Made by a program: the position numbers and the translations under genes. From Eupeodes corollae (taxonomy: Eukaryota; Arthropoda; Insecta; Diptera; Syrphidae): a stretch of 64,000 bases of DNA. Shown here one piece after another: positions 24,362-36,700 of the stretch (the stretch's first letter is position 1; every line of letters starts with the position of its first letter). The stretch is taken from positions 55,632,991-55,696,990 of the forward strand of contig NC_079149.1 in the NCBI RefSeq assembly GCF_945859685.1, given 5' to 3'. The notes below the pieces were generated by a model that saw only the letters and a list, made by a program, of their open reading frames with translations, was not told the origin of the DNA and made no database searches.

Positions 24362-25290
24362 ATATAGGAACTATGTATATGGCAAGTTTTGCATTCGTGC
24401 AAAATTTCGAACTCGAGATTTTAATCAAACATGATATTACGATGGTAGAGAAGTCGAAAAAAGTGGGTCCCGCGATTCCGTCCGGTCGATTTTGTCTGTC
24501 TGTCCACGCTCCTACAGCCTAAACCATTGGGTCGATTGAGTTCAAACTTGGAAGTTAAGGTTTTGAGCAGATTCGCGTTAGGCGTTTTTTTCATTTTTTT
24601 TTTAAGATCAAAACTAACAGTGGCCACCATACAATTTTTTTGGTCAAAAAACGAAAATTCGAAATTTCTCAAAAACAAACCGATAGATTTTCTTTAAATT
24701 TTCTCTTAAATTTTATTTTTTAACTTGGCTTCTTTCAATAAGAAAAACAAATTTTTGTATTGCTCAGGAAAGGTACCGCTCATAGAACCGTTATTTTGTT
24801 TTTTAATTTTCTCAGCAACTTATAAACCGATTTCAATAATTTTTTTTCTGAATAAGCTCCTATATAGCTTTAACAATATTTGATTTTCAAAAGTGCAATT
24901 TCTTATTGTTTGGATTTTTAAAAAAATATTGAATTTTATTTTTTCAAAATTCGATATCTCAAAAACGGGTCAACATTTTTTAACGAAATTCAAATGTGTA
25001 GCGTATATTTTTAATATCTAAATAACTGCATACCAAAAATATTTTTAGAAAAAAATTGAAAAATTTTATACATACAAAATTAATTTAAAAAAAAACCGCT
25101 CTAACGATTTTCAAAAAATAAATTTGAAAAATCAAATGTTTTTTTATTTATAAAATGGCATTTAAATTTTTGAAGACAAACTTTTTTTTCGGCCGAAATT
25201 TTGAATCTTAAAACAGTTTTTTTTTTAATATTTTAAATGTGCATGAGCCCGAAAGAGCGCATTATTTTTATAAAATTGTAATTACATTCC
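24362..25290 (+). repeat. Long repeat family C, copy 1
   Basis: The start is GC-richer and contains ACATGATATTACGATGG, GGTCCCGCGATTCCGTCC, TGTCTGTCTGTCC and CCTACAGCCTAAACC. Long T- and A-rich stretches follow. The distal block AAATGGCATTTA..TTTGAAGACAAACTT recurs at 27860. I know no protein for it. It appears non-coding. Confidence 0.6.
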
Positions 25291-25409
25291 TAGCTTTTAT
25301 CTAAATTAGTGCATTTGGTACATATTTATGTATTTTTATAACTAAAATTATAATAAATACCAACGATATGGCCGCCCATGTATAGCGCAACTGTATCGGA
25401 TATGATATA

Positions 25410-26607
25410 AAGGGTGATTTTTTTGAGGTTAGGATTTTCTTGCATTAGTATTTGACAGATCACGCGGGATTTCAGACATGGTGTCAAAGAGAAAGATGCT
25501 CAGTATGCTTTGACATTTCATCATGAATAGACTTACTAACGAGCAACGCTTGCAAATCATTGAATTTTATTACCAAAATCAGTGTTCGGTTCGAAATGTG
25601 TTTCGCGCTTTACGTCCGTTTTATGGTCTACATAATCGACCAAGTGAGCAAACAATTAATGCGATTGTGACCAAGTTTCGCACTCAGTTTACTTTATTGG
25701 ACATTAAACCAACCACACGAATGCGTACAGTGCGTACAGAAGAGAATATTGCGTCTGTTTCTGAGAGTGTTGCTGAAGACCGTGAAATGTCGATTCGTCG
25801 CCGTTCGCAGCAATTGGGTTTGTGTTATTCGACCACATGGAAGATTTTACGCAAAGACCTTGGTGTAAAACCGTATAAAATACAGCTCGTGCAAGAACTG
25901 AAGCCGAACGATCTGCCACAACGTCGAATTTTCAGTGAATGGGCCCTAGAAAAGTTGGTAGAAAATCCGCTTTTTTATCGACAAAATTTGTTCAGCGATG
26001 AGGCTCATTTCTGGTTGAATGGCTACGTAAATAAGCAAAATTGCCGCATTTGGAGTGAAGAGCAACCAGAAGCCGTTCAAGAACTGCCCATGCATCCCGA
26101 AAAATGCACTGTTTGGTTTGGTTTGTACGCTGGTGGAATCATTGGACCGTATTTTTTCAAAGATGCTGTTGGACGCAACGTTACGGTGAATGGCGATCGC
26201 TATCGTTCAATACTAACAAACTTTTTGTTGCCAAAAATGGAAGAACTGAACTTGGTTGACATGTGGTTTCAACAAGATGGCGCTACATGCCACACAGCTC
26301 GCGATTCTATGGCCATTTTGAGGGAAAACTTCGGAGAACAATTCATCTCAAGGAATGGACATGTAAGTTGGCCACCAAGAAGAAGAAATTCGGGCTATTC
26401 CGGCCGAAATGCTCAAAAAAGTTACCCAAAATTGGACTTTCCGAATGGACCACCTAAGACGCAGCCGCGGTCAACATTTAAATGAAATTATCTTCAAAAA
26501 GTAAATGTCATGGACCAATCTAACGTTTCAAATAAAGAATCGATGAGATTTTGCAAATTTTATGCGTTTTTTTTTTAAAGTTCTCAAGCTCTTAAAAAAT
26601 CACCGTT
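25410..26607 (+). mobile_element. Mariner-family DNA transposon M3, near-complete with TA duplication
   Basis: The ends AAGGGTGATTTTTT (25410-25423) and, inverted, AACGGTGATTTTTT (26607-26594) are flanked by TA at 25408-25409 and 26608-26609. This is the target duplication of Tc1/mariner elements. The interior carries a long transposase frame on the plus strand. The 1198-bp length is about 100 bp short of what the missing block would restore. It is the youngest-looking DNA transposon in the window, with one very long open frame. Confidence 0.93.
25523..26504 (+). pseudogene. Mariner transposase with third-Asp block deleted
   Basis: A cut-and-paste transposase. The frame opens at ATG 25523 with an N-terminal helix-turn-helix segment (NEQRLQIIEFYYQN, residues 6-19) and a second one around SIRRRSQQLGL (about residues 90-100). 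The DDE/D core shows the first Asp in FSDEAHF (residue 159) and the second in WFQQDGATCHTA (residue 252). At WPP (about 26375) the sequence jumps to a segment whose +1 frame reads EEIRAIPAEM through HLNEIIFKK and stops at 26502-26504. About 100 bp are gone, including the RSCDLTPLDYFLW block with the third catalytic Asp, and the tail is read out of frame. The protein should be catalytically dead, though it might still bind its inverted repeats. Confidence 0.92.
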
Positions 26608-27839
26608 TACTTAATCAACAATTTATTTTAAAGTGTCTATCAAGAAGAAATATCTTGGAAACTTTGTATATGTGATTTTAAAATATTATTCTTTACGAAT
26701 AAGGTTGTTTCACACATGATTTACTTTCCTTCGCCTATATAAACTTAGTACAAGTTAAAGAAACGGGCCAGAAAGAGTATATGCATTTACTATTAGAATC
26801 ACTTTTTCAACGTATACACATTATACCTATTTTTAAAGGTATTACGCACGACTTCTACAACTACTGCTTACGTGTCACTTCATAACTAAAACGACAAAAC
26901 AAACGCGCAAAAGCCTGACTGTAAACAAAATATCAATAGCAATTTCTTGTACCTGTTCGTATGCTTGTTATTTTTTTAAACTTTAACAAAATAAATAAAC
27001 TGAACGTAAAAACTTTATGTTAGCGCTGAAAACTTATAGTAAAGAAGGAATGTATGTACCTTTTAGCTACCAATAACATTCCTTCATTATCATCATAAAC
27101 ATGTCCTTATCTATCTATCTGCCTAAAGCTAAGCTCGCCAATGAACTATTCCTAATTCGTATTAGACATCTACCTGCTACCTAACTACACAACCAATAGA
27201 CGATCGCTTTACAATTTAAACATTCATGGTCATGCCTCTTTCTTATCTTATTATTTTCCATCCTGGTTCTTCTAATATGAAATTACAATAAAGCTATCTA
27301 AAGGAAAAAAGCTTTTAGGGAACAAGTTGAATCGTAGCTTTATACATAATAGAAACCATTTTTCAGATACAAAGATCGTACCCAAGTAAAAGCAGACATG
27401 AATTAAAATTAAATAAAAACAAATATTGGTAAAAGATCCTAAACAGCTGAAGTAAACATGCAAAAGTGTCTTTCGTACCCTTATTAGATACAATATTAAG
27501 CCATTTTGTTTTACTTTTCCGTTTTTTATATAAAGTGCATTGATATAAAAAAAAACAAAAACAAACTCATCAACCTTAATATGGAAGCTCTTTATGTGAA
27601 AGCATATGCAAGGATAGATTCAAATAGAATGAAGGAAATTGTGTAGACTTTTTGGGTCTAAAATTAATTATCTCCCTTATTCTGCTGGCTGCTTATGGGA
27701 ATGGAAATAATATTTTTCCATTGCTCCCGCTTTCTCCACTTTCGATACTAACGCCACGCCAACGACTCGGAATCTGGTACTGGTCGCCCTAAAAGTTTCT
27801 GCTCATGAGAGTACTATGGTTTTCATATACAAAGATCGT
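26608..27839. other. No gene seen
   Basis: Includes stretches less AT-rich than average, near 27080-27260 and 27680-27810, with no repeat counterpart in the window. They could be conserved non-coding or unique sequence. No frame with recognisable protein features was found. Confidence 0.4.
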
Positions 27840-27990
27840 GCGGTTTTTTTTGATTAAATGGCATTTATATCTTTGAAGACAAACTTATTTTACAGGTATA
27901 TTTTTAAATCTTATATAAGTACTTTTTTAAACAGACTCTTTGCATAAAGGAGCAAGTTCGTGCGACCCAGTCGTGCATTTTATTTTATTT
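27840..27990 (+). repeat. Repeat family C, distal fragment
   Basis: AAATGGCATTTA..TTTGAAGACAAACTT and the following T-rich and CATAA/GAGC sequence match 25150-25260. Only the distal end is present. Confidence 0.5.
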
Positions 27991-28089
27991 TCTATTTGTG
28001 TTTTTTTATTATTATAATTTTGACAAGTCTTCTTTCAGTTATACCAATTTTTATATAAAAAAATCTAGCAACTACCGATGGTTTTCTTG

Positions 28090-28205
28090 AGAGTTTTCTA
28101 CTATACTATTTATAGAATGCCAAAAAAAACACGGATATTTATTTAGATTCTATGGACTTTAAAACGTCGAGAAATGTCAAAATTTTCAATTGGACAAATT
28201 GAACG
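28090..28205 (+). repeat. Repeat family A, terminal fragment
   Basis: The block TTATTTAGATTCTA.GGAC..T..AA.GTCGAGAAATGTC followed by AAAATTTTCAATT.GACAAATT matches the 3' terminal blocks of copies at 34960-35050 and 46320-46400. No upstream A sequence is present. Confidence 0.55.
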
Positions 28206-28555
28206 AAACCAGGTATTGAAATCAAACATTAAGTATTTTTTATTGTTTGTAGCTTTAAGTTGTTTTATTTTAGAAAAATTAAAAATTCAATTGACAACTT
28301 TTTTTGTACTAAAACGAAACTCTACAAAAAAAAACTAAAACTAAATAACATTTCGACTCAAGTCAACACAAGGAGAGCTATTGATTTTAAACTTTTTGTA
28401 TCTTACACAAAATAGTGTTATTATTTTTTTTAGCAATAATAACAAATACGTGAGTCTTGTTTGCAACTCCGTTCTTTAGGCCCGGTGTCAAAATAAATTA
28501 GCCACTAAAAAAGTGTGTGTGTTTTTTTACGTGAGTTTAGTATGTTCTTATATAC

Positions 28556-28627
28556 ATATGTAAAATGGATTGTTTTAAACTGTTCTTTCTTATATGTAAA
28601 ATGGATTGTTTTAAACTGTTCTTTCTT
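28556..28627. repeat. Perfect 36-bp tandem duplication
   Basis: Two exact 36-bp units lie side by side (28556-28591 and 28592-28627), each starting ATATGTAAAATGGATTG. Identity is complete, so the duplication is recent. Confidence 0.9.
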
Positions 28628-29750
28628 TGATTTAAGGGATTTATAAGTATGGGGGTAGCATATAGTGGTTTCTTTTTTAAAACAACTATTTGCACTGACA
28701 GCGGTTTCCAGCAACACTACGGGGACGGCCATTGTTTCCAATCACAACATATGGACAAAATTAAATGTTGTTCAAAAATGTATATACGAAACTTTCAAAA
28801 AATGTTCCAAATTATATCACTTGTGATCTATATCCCATAGCCTACAATTTAATCTCTAGCACGATCAAGTGACGCGAAACGTACAAAACATACCTTCTAC
28901 TTCTCAATGCCAAACAAAACACGCTTCAATAAATTATTATAATTATTGCTCAATCAACTGACGATGACAATTGGTGAGCTGAAAAACGTGCTTTTAATAG
29001 AAAACAAGAATTTATTATATGAGTATGTGGTAAATTTGGGCCCAAAACAATGCAAACTAAATTATTTAAGCCTATTACCTTGCGCGAATTTGTTTTCTTT
29101 CTTCAAAGTTCAACGATCTTAGATATTGTACGATGCGATGTACTGCATATATTTTAAGGTGATGTATTTAAAGGTAAAATACTGGGTCGGTACTCGAGGT
29201 AAGCAAAATAACCTGATTATTTAAATGTTGTATAGAATTAAGTAATTTATTTTATGAATAAATTATTGTGTTTAAACGTACTTACAGTGCGAGCATTTAA
29301 AAATAGAAGAGAAGAATTTAAAGAAGACATTCTGCAAATTCGGGTGAATGAATGTTGCCTCATTTATCTGAGAAATCGTTGAAGGAATCCTAAGCTTTTA
29401 TAGATAACGGGTTTAATAAATAAAAACGGTCATACAGGTGTAATGACTGCTTTGCGATTTCTTTCATGTAAATGCCCTTAGTTTTATATGAAGGTAGGGG
29501 GTTCATTACCCCTAAACGATAAGAAAGAGTATAGTGACTTTTTTGTTGTACTGTTAGGTTTGTATTATATTTTCTATGCGTCAATTTTTAAAAACCATCT
29601 ATTTTCATTGAAAATAGTATTGCAAAAACTCTCTTGTGTAAAGTTCCTATCTTCGGTTTAAGTTCGGAGTTGCAAACAAAATATTAAGTTGTACCTAGTT
29701 CGAGTATTTGTTTGATGATTAAATTTTTTTCTTCAATATCTTTTTATCAG
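28628..29750. other. No gene seen
   Basis: The frames at 28505-28741 (minus) and 28649-28840 (plus) overlap a small GC-richer patch near 28690-28740 without family resemblance. The remainder is ordinary AT-rich DNA. Confidence 0.4.
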
Positions 29751-30620
29751 GTTTTCTAGTAGGTGCTTGACAATTTTAAATATAATTTGTTAACGCAGCC
29801 TTTAACCAATAAGTCAACATTTTCATCGTGGTAAAGAACACAAACGAGCAACCGCTGCAAATTATAAACAATTCCTACCGAAACTCGAAGTCGATGAACA
29901 TAATTTCAAGAGCTTTATCTTCAATTTTCGGTGGTCATTTTCGCCCTAGTAGACCGACAATAAAAAGTTTTGTGCACAAATTTGAGTCTACATATTCGGG
30001 TTGGTCAAAGTGTCGAAAATATCACAAGCTGTTCAGGCGTCCGTAACAAATGATCCAATTAGTTAATTCCACGGCGGCGTTCTCAATAATTGTGAATCGT
30101 TTAGACCACATTGTGTATTTTGTGTTAAGATTTTGGTTTGAACTCAAACAAACTCAAATTAAAGACGATGGACTATGGAGAATATGCGCTAGGATGAATT
30201 TCATCGCATAATCATTTTTAATGACAAAGATCATTAAGTTTGTTCAATAAGCAGAATATGTGATATTGGTCGGGTGAAAATATACTTTTTGTGCATGTTA
30301 TTTGGCCTAAATTTTTGTAGAGGATAAAGATTGGCGCGGTACTGTGAATGACCAGTATTATGGCGATATAATTACCGATTATTTAATGTCCGAATTGGAA
30401 GATATACACTTGGACGACATGTGGTTTTAAACTGATGGTCCCACAAGCCACACAGCTCATGAAATGCAATTTAACCAGGCATTAAAGTTTTTGAACTGCT
30501 TTACACAATAAACCAAAACAACTGATAGACACAAGACGGTACCATTATGTACCTACAAAACATTTAAAGGTCTGTTTTTAAATTCGTGTTGGAGTTTTAT
30601 TGGTTCCAAAGTTAAATTTG
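29751..30620 (+). mobile_element. Mariner family M1 relic, longest copy
   Basis: It begins with the M1 end GGTTTTCTAGTAGGTGCTTG. The start region reads MVKNTNEQPLQIINNSYRNS when its GTG (29830) is taken as a decayed ATG. An FGGHFRPSRPTIKSFVHKFE block follows near 29935-29985. Further on, a DDMWF..DGP.SHTA block near 30415-30460 is the second catalytic Asp region. The copy has many stops and lacks a recognisable third-Asp block. The right end was not pinned down. Confidence 0.7.
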
Positions 30621-32639
30621 TTGTCAAAATGAGAATTCGAAGCCTTGGACTTTTTCTATGGTATATCAAATCCTTTTCTTTTTTTTTGAAAAATTAGTGT
30701 CATTAATTGGAACAGCATCCATTTGAATGCATCAAGAACTTCCAACTCCTGTAATTTGTTTCAAGTAAAAAAGTAATTGGGAAATAATTCAAGTACATAC
30801 GAAATTTTAAGATATTAAAGTACAATAGGGATTGTAAGCCATAAGTACCAATGAATGTTTCTCATACACATGTCTATTTTAAAGTAGCTTTCTGTTATTG
30901 AGATCAAAATACAAACTCCTCACTAAGTGTGTCAATAAGTGTAGGTATACGCCACTGTGATAAGCACAAAAACGTCATGCTTGCTTGATGAAAACAAGAG
31001 GAAACACGGCAACAGCGATGACGTTATAATTTAAATTCATAATTAATCTATGTATAGTACATTTATTATTTATGACTTACGGCAAACGTCATGAATTTGT
31101 CGCAATTTGTATCAGTGACACGTTTTACGAAATATTTATGAATTGTTTTGTATATTAGCATTTAGAAAAGAAAAATAGGCAACGGCAAACTAGTATGGTT
31201 TGCAGCTTAAAATTAATTTATTGCTCAAATAATAAATATAATTAAATAATGATAAGACCGTTGACATTTGTGTGAAGAAATATAATAAATAAAATAAATA
31301 CACTGCAGCGCATAAACGAATGTCACTTAATATTATTTAGTATAATGTTGACAAACAATATATTAAGTTTATTTGTTAAAGTTCTCATTTCCAATTCCTG
31401 GTTACAAAAGTGACAAGTAACTTCAAACAAATAAAAATGTACAAGCTTAAATGCATATATTATTAACGTACGAAGAACTACTAATAACGGCAAGTCTTAT
31501 AGGTCCCTCTATATTAACAAATATTGTGTATAGCTTTACTGGTTTTTGGAAAAATTTAATGTTTAAAGTTAAGTTTCCTTTAAAATTTCGATTCTGAAGC
31601 CAATTTCAAACCAGTTAAGAATTAAATGAATGAAGGAATGTAAGCGAACGTTAAGAGATGTTTTACGGAAAAAGTTTGTATAATTAAAGGCCCTTCAAAT
31701 TTTCCCATCAGATAATAAATGGCGTTTTTTTTTTCTAACTCTGAGCAGGGCTTGAGCACGTCTCTTAGGCTCTCAACAGAGTTAGATTTTAATTGTAAGT
31801 TATTTTGCAATTATATTCATACACAGTTTACTGTCAGGCTTGCATATTTGTTTGGTTTGTAACACAAATTGTCAGATGCAGGATTGTAAGTGCTTACTTG
31901 AAAAAGTTGAGTCCAGACAATTGATTAAAAATTCAAAATTAGTTGTGCAAAGAAAAAAATATATGGTGTATATTGTCAAAATTTTATTATAAATAATGTG
32001 AAACTTTTTTAAATACGCGGGTTTTGCAATAATTTGCTTTTAGTTTGTGACGATATTAAAAAGTGATAACTATAATATTAAAATAATTTGTATTCAAACC
32101 AGGTCCCATGACAAAAAGTTAGAATTGACGAAACTAGTACACAAACAGAGAGGAACCCATACAGTAGCTACAAGAACTATGGACGTTTAAGAAATTGTTT
32201 AAATTGAATAATTTTTATTTTTTGCCGTGGATTAACGATTTTTTTTTTAACCTTGCATTACGATGTAGAGCTACTTTTTCGGCTAATCAACTAAAATTCC
32301 TTCTTATCTTCGGAACCTCTAAAGATTTTGACACAACGAGTAAGGAAGACAGCAACGAAAGAATCATTACCATCGAAGTAATGACCGAAATGGTCGTTCC
32401 GCCGCCGTCCATAAAAAGCTATACAACTGTGCAAAATAGAAATGAAAGACTTAAGTTTTCTAGTGAACTTTAACATTGGATACGTCCTCTTGGGATAAGG
32501 TGCAACAACATATTTTTGCATTGTTAGTTGACCACAAGATACATAACAATATTATAAATTAGGCTTTGTTTACAGAAGGTAGGAAATTTAAGCTAAAAGG
32601 TCTGGATCCAAGAATGTATATATGACAAAAAGCAAGTTC
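30621..32639. other. No gene seen
   Basis: AT-rich sequence. The open frames at 32195-32473 (plus) and 32291-32521 (minus) overlap each other, and neither shows a known domain. They may be a degraded 5' part of the Tc1-like relic that follows. Confidence 0.4.
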
Positions 32640-33278
32640 CGTTGTTTGGAACTAATATTTTATGGAAAATAAAATGTATTAAATGGCTAACATCAATATT
32701 TTGAAACAACATTTCGGGTCCAGTGTGAGTGAGATCGGAATACCAGACAATTTCATCTTCTATCAGGACAACTACCCAAGGCACATAGCTCGTACAACAG
32801 TGTCGTGGATATTGTATAGCTGCCCTAAGGTTCTTAAAACATACAAAAAGTAAACTGACCTAAATGCAATCGCGTATATATATGAGATTATCTGGGACGG
32901 CGAGTTCCTCGAAAGAACTTCAGGAACATTATGAGGGCTTTAAAGGATTCCAAGAAGTATGGCAAAAAATAAGTCTTGAAGTATGCTAAAACTTGCCTCT
33001 TCAATTTCTCGACGACTTAAGGAAGGCATTTAATCGAAATGATATAGAACTTAGTACTAAATATGCATTAGGTGTTCAATTATGTGTCTTAAATTATAAA
33101 GTTGTTTTTTTTTCTAATATTAATTAGCTTAAATTGTAATTTTGGCTAATTTAAATTAAAAACGTGTTTAAATTAAGTATAAAATGGTTATAAAGTTTTG
33201 TACTCTCCATACATTTTCTTGGAAAAATTGCATTGCGAAAAATAATATTTTATGTGTCCAATTAGCAGTGCGAGCCAC
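32640..33278 (+). mobile_element. Tc1-like transposase relic with right end
   Basis: The frame from about 32685 reads NILKQHFGSSVSEIGIPDNF, then IFYQDN, the second catalytic Asp block of Tc1-type transposases. It continues through SWILYSCPKVLKT, followed by a decayed TDLNAIA for the usual PDLNPIE, and SSISRRLKEGI near 33000. The right terminus TTAGCAGTGCGAGCCAC (33262-33278) is shared with 12263-12279. The left end and N-terminal domain were not found. Confidence 0.75.
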
Positions 33279-33607
33279 TGTACTTATTGATTTGAAGTAA
33301 TTTAATTTCGTTTTGTATACAATCATTATTGAATTCTATTTTTGACCATTATTACTCAAGTTCTGTTAAAAACCAAATAAGGTAAACTATTATGTAAAAG
33401 CAAATATTAGTTTATAATTGAAACGTATTCTTTTGGTTATTGCATTTTCTTACTTCAAAATAAGTTCAGAATTACTTCGAGCAAAGATATATAATTTTGT
33501 ATATAGTATAGTTAGGTAACAAAGATTGCATTTTATTTGTGTATTACATTACAATTTTTTTCTATATGGTCACTCTTGGCTAATTTTGAATATAAAATTT
33601 AACTTAC

Positions 33608-33711
33608 CTTTCTTGATGTTCTAGACCTTCAAGTCCGTCTTCTATTACACTTTCATAAACACCATTTCTCTGTCGGTCCCCAAGCAGACGTTGCCGATCT
33701 AAATCACCTTG
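33608..33711 (-). CDS. Gdap2: Gdap2 coding exon 8 (last one visible)
   Basis: The acceptor TTTCAG precedes CAAGG. It encodes QGDLDRQRLLGDRQRNG to LEGLEHQE plus AG. The GDLDRQR block matches the family's GDIDKQR just before the CRAL-TRIO domain. The donor GTAAGT is strong, so the gene continues downstream. About 150-190 more residues are expected from the family length. Confidence 0.85.
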
Positions 33712-36700
33712 CTGAAAGAAAATATATAAAATAAATAATTGTATAAATTTGATCACATAAATAAGACAGTTAATAAAAGCTTCCTTAATCCATAAAAAAA
33801 ACTAAGTTGTGGATAAACAACTTTCGATTTGGATTTTGATAAATAAAGCATAATTAAAGAACTTGATTAGGCCTACAAGTAAATCTATCCTAATTAAACA
33901 AAAAAAACATAGAATTGTCTTTAAAGGAAGGTAAGGTCTACAACCGAACAGGAAATGTAGACGAGTTGGCTGAGTAGCATGCAGAGCTCGACAGTGGTCA
34001 GGTGGAAAATTTTTTAAAAATAAAAAAAATCATAAAAATGTTTATATAATAGTGTAGAATTGTGAATACATTATCAATCAGTTTAATAGAGGACATCGTA
34101 TGAACAAATAAGTACAATAGTTTTTATATTAACCTCCTTATAATATGAATTATGTAATTATTGAAAACCTTTTTTTCCTCAGCGATTTTTTTTAAAAATA
34201 TTTCTGTATAAAACACTTCGCTTGAAACATTTTTGCAGTTAAATTTAAATAGTTTTTAACATTCAAAAGGTCTGATTTTGTTGCAACTTGCTTATGATGA
34301 TGACATAATTAATTAACGGGATTTAGCTTGAATTCAAAAAAGAGGCTGGGATTCAACCCACACTGATAACTTTCCATCCCTTCTGTCAATTTGTCCTGCT
34401 TAAAATGTTCTGTGTTTTGTTAAAAAAAGTTGTCAGTTGAATTTTGTAGATTTAAATTTTTATGAAAAACACTGACTGTCGCATTTTTATAATAATTTTA
34501 CTGAAGGTCGAAAACAATATTTTCAATAAGATGAAATAAGTTTGAAGACATGAATACCATACATTCAAAAAAAAGGTATTTGAGTAGTTATTTTTAGTTG
34601 CACAAAATTATTTGGTGATAAAATCAGTTTTTGTTCGTAAAATTGTCGAGGTGACAGATGTTTGTTCCAGTTTTTTTGATTTATAAAAAACCGTTAATTT
34701 GATTTTTTTCCAAAAACATATTTGTTTGGTTTTACGATACAATATATAATATAAAATTTATATTATGTCTCTAGCGATGTTTGTTCGTCAGATGTTAAGC
34801 GTAAAACAAAATGTTCACCATTTTTTTAAATTGCTATGGTAAAAAAACCACTCACGCAATTTTTTTAAGAGTCCTTTCTGCATCTTTCTGTATTATTATT
34901 ATTATCTCTATAACAAAACGTACGTACACATGCACGCACAGACATCTCTCTAAAAATCTTTTATTTAGACTCTAGGGACCTTCAAAAGTCGAGAAATGTC
35001 GAAATTTTCAATTCAACAAATTAGACCGGTTACAATAACTTCCTGTGGGAAGTTAAAAATTAATCAGCTTGAAATCAGGGTTAAAATACCTCAGAAAAAT
35101 TAACTTTTTTTTGCGGTTTAACACCTAGACGAAAAATTGGATCTACCGAATTTACGAAAAGACTAATTGGGGTAAAAATATTAAGTAGATGTAATTGTTT
35201 CCAATTTCCTCAAAAACTAAAATATATTTGTAGATTTGGATTTTTGGTGTTTTATCAATAATTGACAAGAACTTTAATTATTTAACAAATATACAAATAT
35301 ATATAAAGGGAAGGACCCTTTATTTAATAACAACAAATAATTCCTAGTTATTGTTTTTGTAAGCACTCTTACTAAAAAATATTCGTCGCATTTGTATTAG
35401 TAAAAAAATTAAAACAATATTTACATAATTTATCATATCAAAGGCGTACATTATATCGTTTGTATGAATCAAAGAGAGTGAGAACAATCAAATACTTAAC
35501 GGTAGGTAGATTCATAATACACAATCAAATACATACTCGTATTTAAAAATTTGTTTTGAAAAGATAAAAATGTCTTACCTGTAACTGAGCAAATGTATTT
35601 GGTCCATTGCTATGATATGAGTTCAAACTCATTCCATTCAAGTCAGATAGTCCGCATTCTACATCTGAATTATTTCCGTCCATTTCGTGTGGATTCGAAT
35701 CAGATTCGTCGTCAGCTAGAATACAAAAACAAAAATTTGAATGCCAAAATCAAATTAAAAAAAGTAAAAACAATCAAACAAAGTGCAATCAATATTTTAT
35801 GATAATTACAAGAAAACTCAAATGAATCGTTAATCATTGTTGTGTGCTGTTTTTTTTTTTTCGTTGACGCTTCGGCAATCATCCAAGAAGGTTATCAAGA
35901 AGAACTTGATACCCTGTCACGTCAGCTGTCAGTGGAGTTTAAATTTGCACAACTTTTTTTTACGAAATTAAATCTGGGAAAATTCACAACAACCCCAAAC
36001 GCAGTAAAACACAAAAACTCTCAACACCAGCAGATGATCAAGAAGTGTAGTAAGTCTGAGATGTCCCTGATGGCTGCAGTAATGCACTCTTTTGAAAAAA
36101 CCAGAATCAGAGCACCAGAACACAAAAGTGAGAAAGTATAATTATTACGCGTGTAAGACTTTTGCCAGTTAAAATCTCGTACGTACGTACAACTACATAA
36201 TTAGAATTTTATCTTATTCATTATTCAACTAACAATACAACACTGATGGGCTACTATAAGCACATTGGGAGAACATGATCTTAAAATTGAAAAAAAAAAA
36301 ATTTTTAAATCCCATGAGGAAAACAAAACTTTTAATGATCGCTCTCAAATGTATTTCTTTTTTAATACAAGAGCGAGTTCGGATTTGTGCCTGTTTGTGT
36401 TAAATAGTAAACTACTTTATTTTAAAAATAAATTCGCAAAACCACTTTAATTTTAAACATATTTTCCCAACTTTTGTGATGCATTATTTCAATGTGTTCA
36501 TTGGTGTCAGTTTACTGAGACCATTGAAATTGCCATGATATAAATACTTACGAGATGAAATTTAAATCTGGATTTTGTTTCATCTTTAAGGTTGGTGAGT
36601 GGCGCAAAGCACCAGATAAGAAGTTATCTAGGCATTGGAAAAGTAATGTATGACAAACAGCTTTTTGTGATTGTTTATTTTTTTACTTGTTTGTTGATTC

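Noticed and set aside
28505..28840. Overlapping minus and plus frames around a GC-richer patch
   Set aside because: Part of the minus frame is made by the 36-bp tandem duplication. No conserved motif was found.
32195..32521. Overlapping plus and minus frames of 92 and 76 codons
   Set aside because: The two frames are mirror open frames over the same bases, with no recognisable motifs, next to a decayed Tc1 element.
35842..36141. A 99-codon plus-strand frame inside a Gdap2 intron
   Set aside because: Composition is protein-like, but no family, promoter or splice evidence could be found. A decayed transposon fragment is at least as likely.
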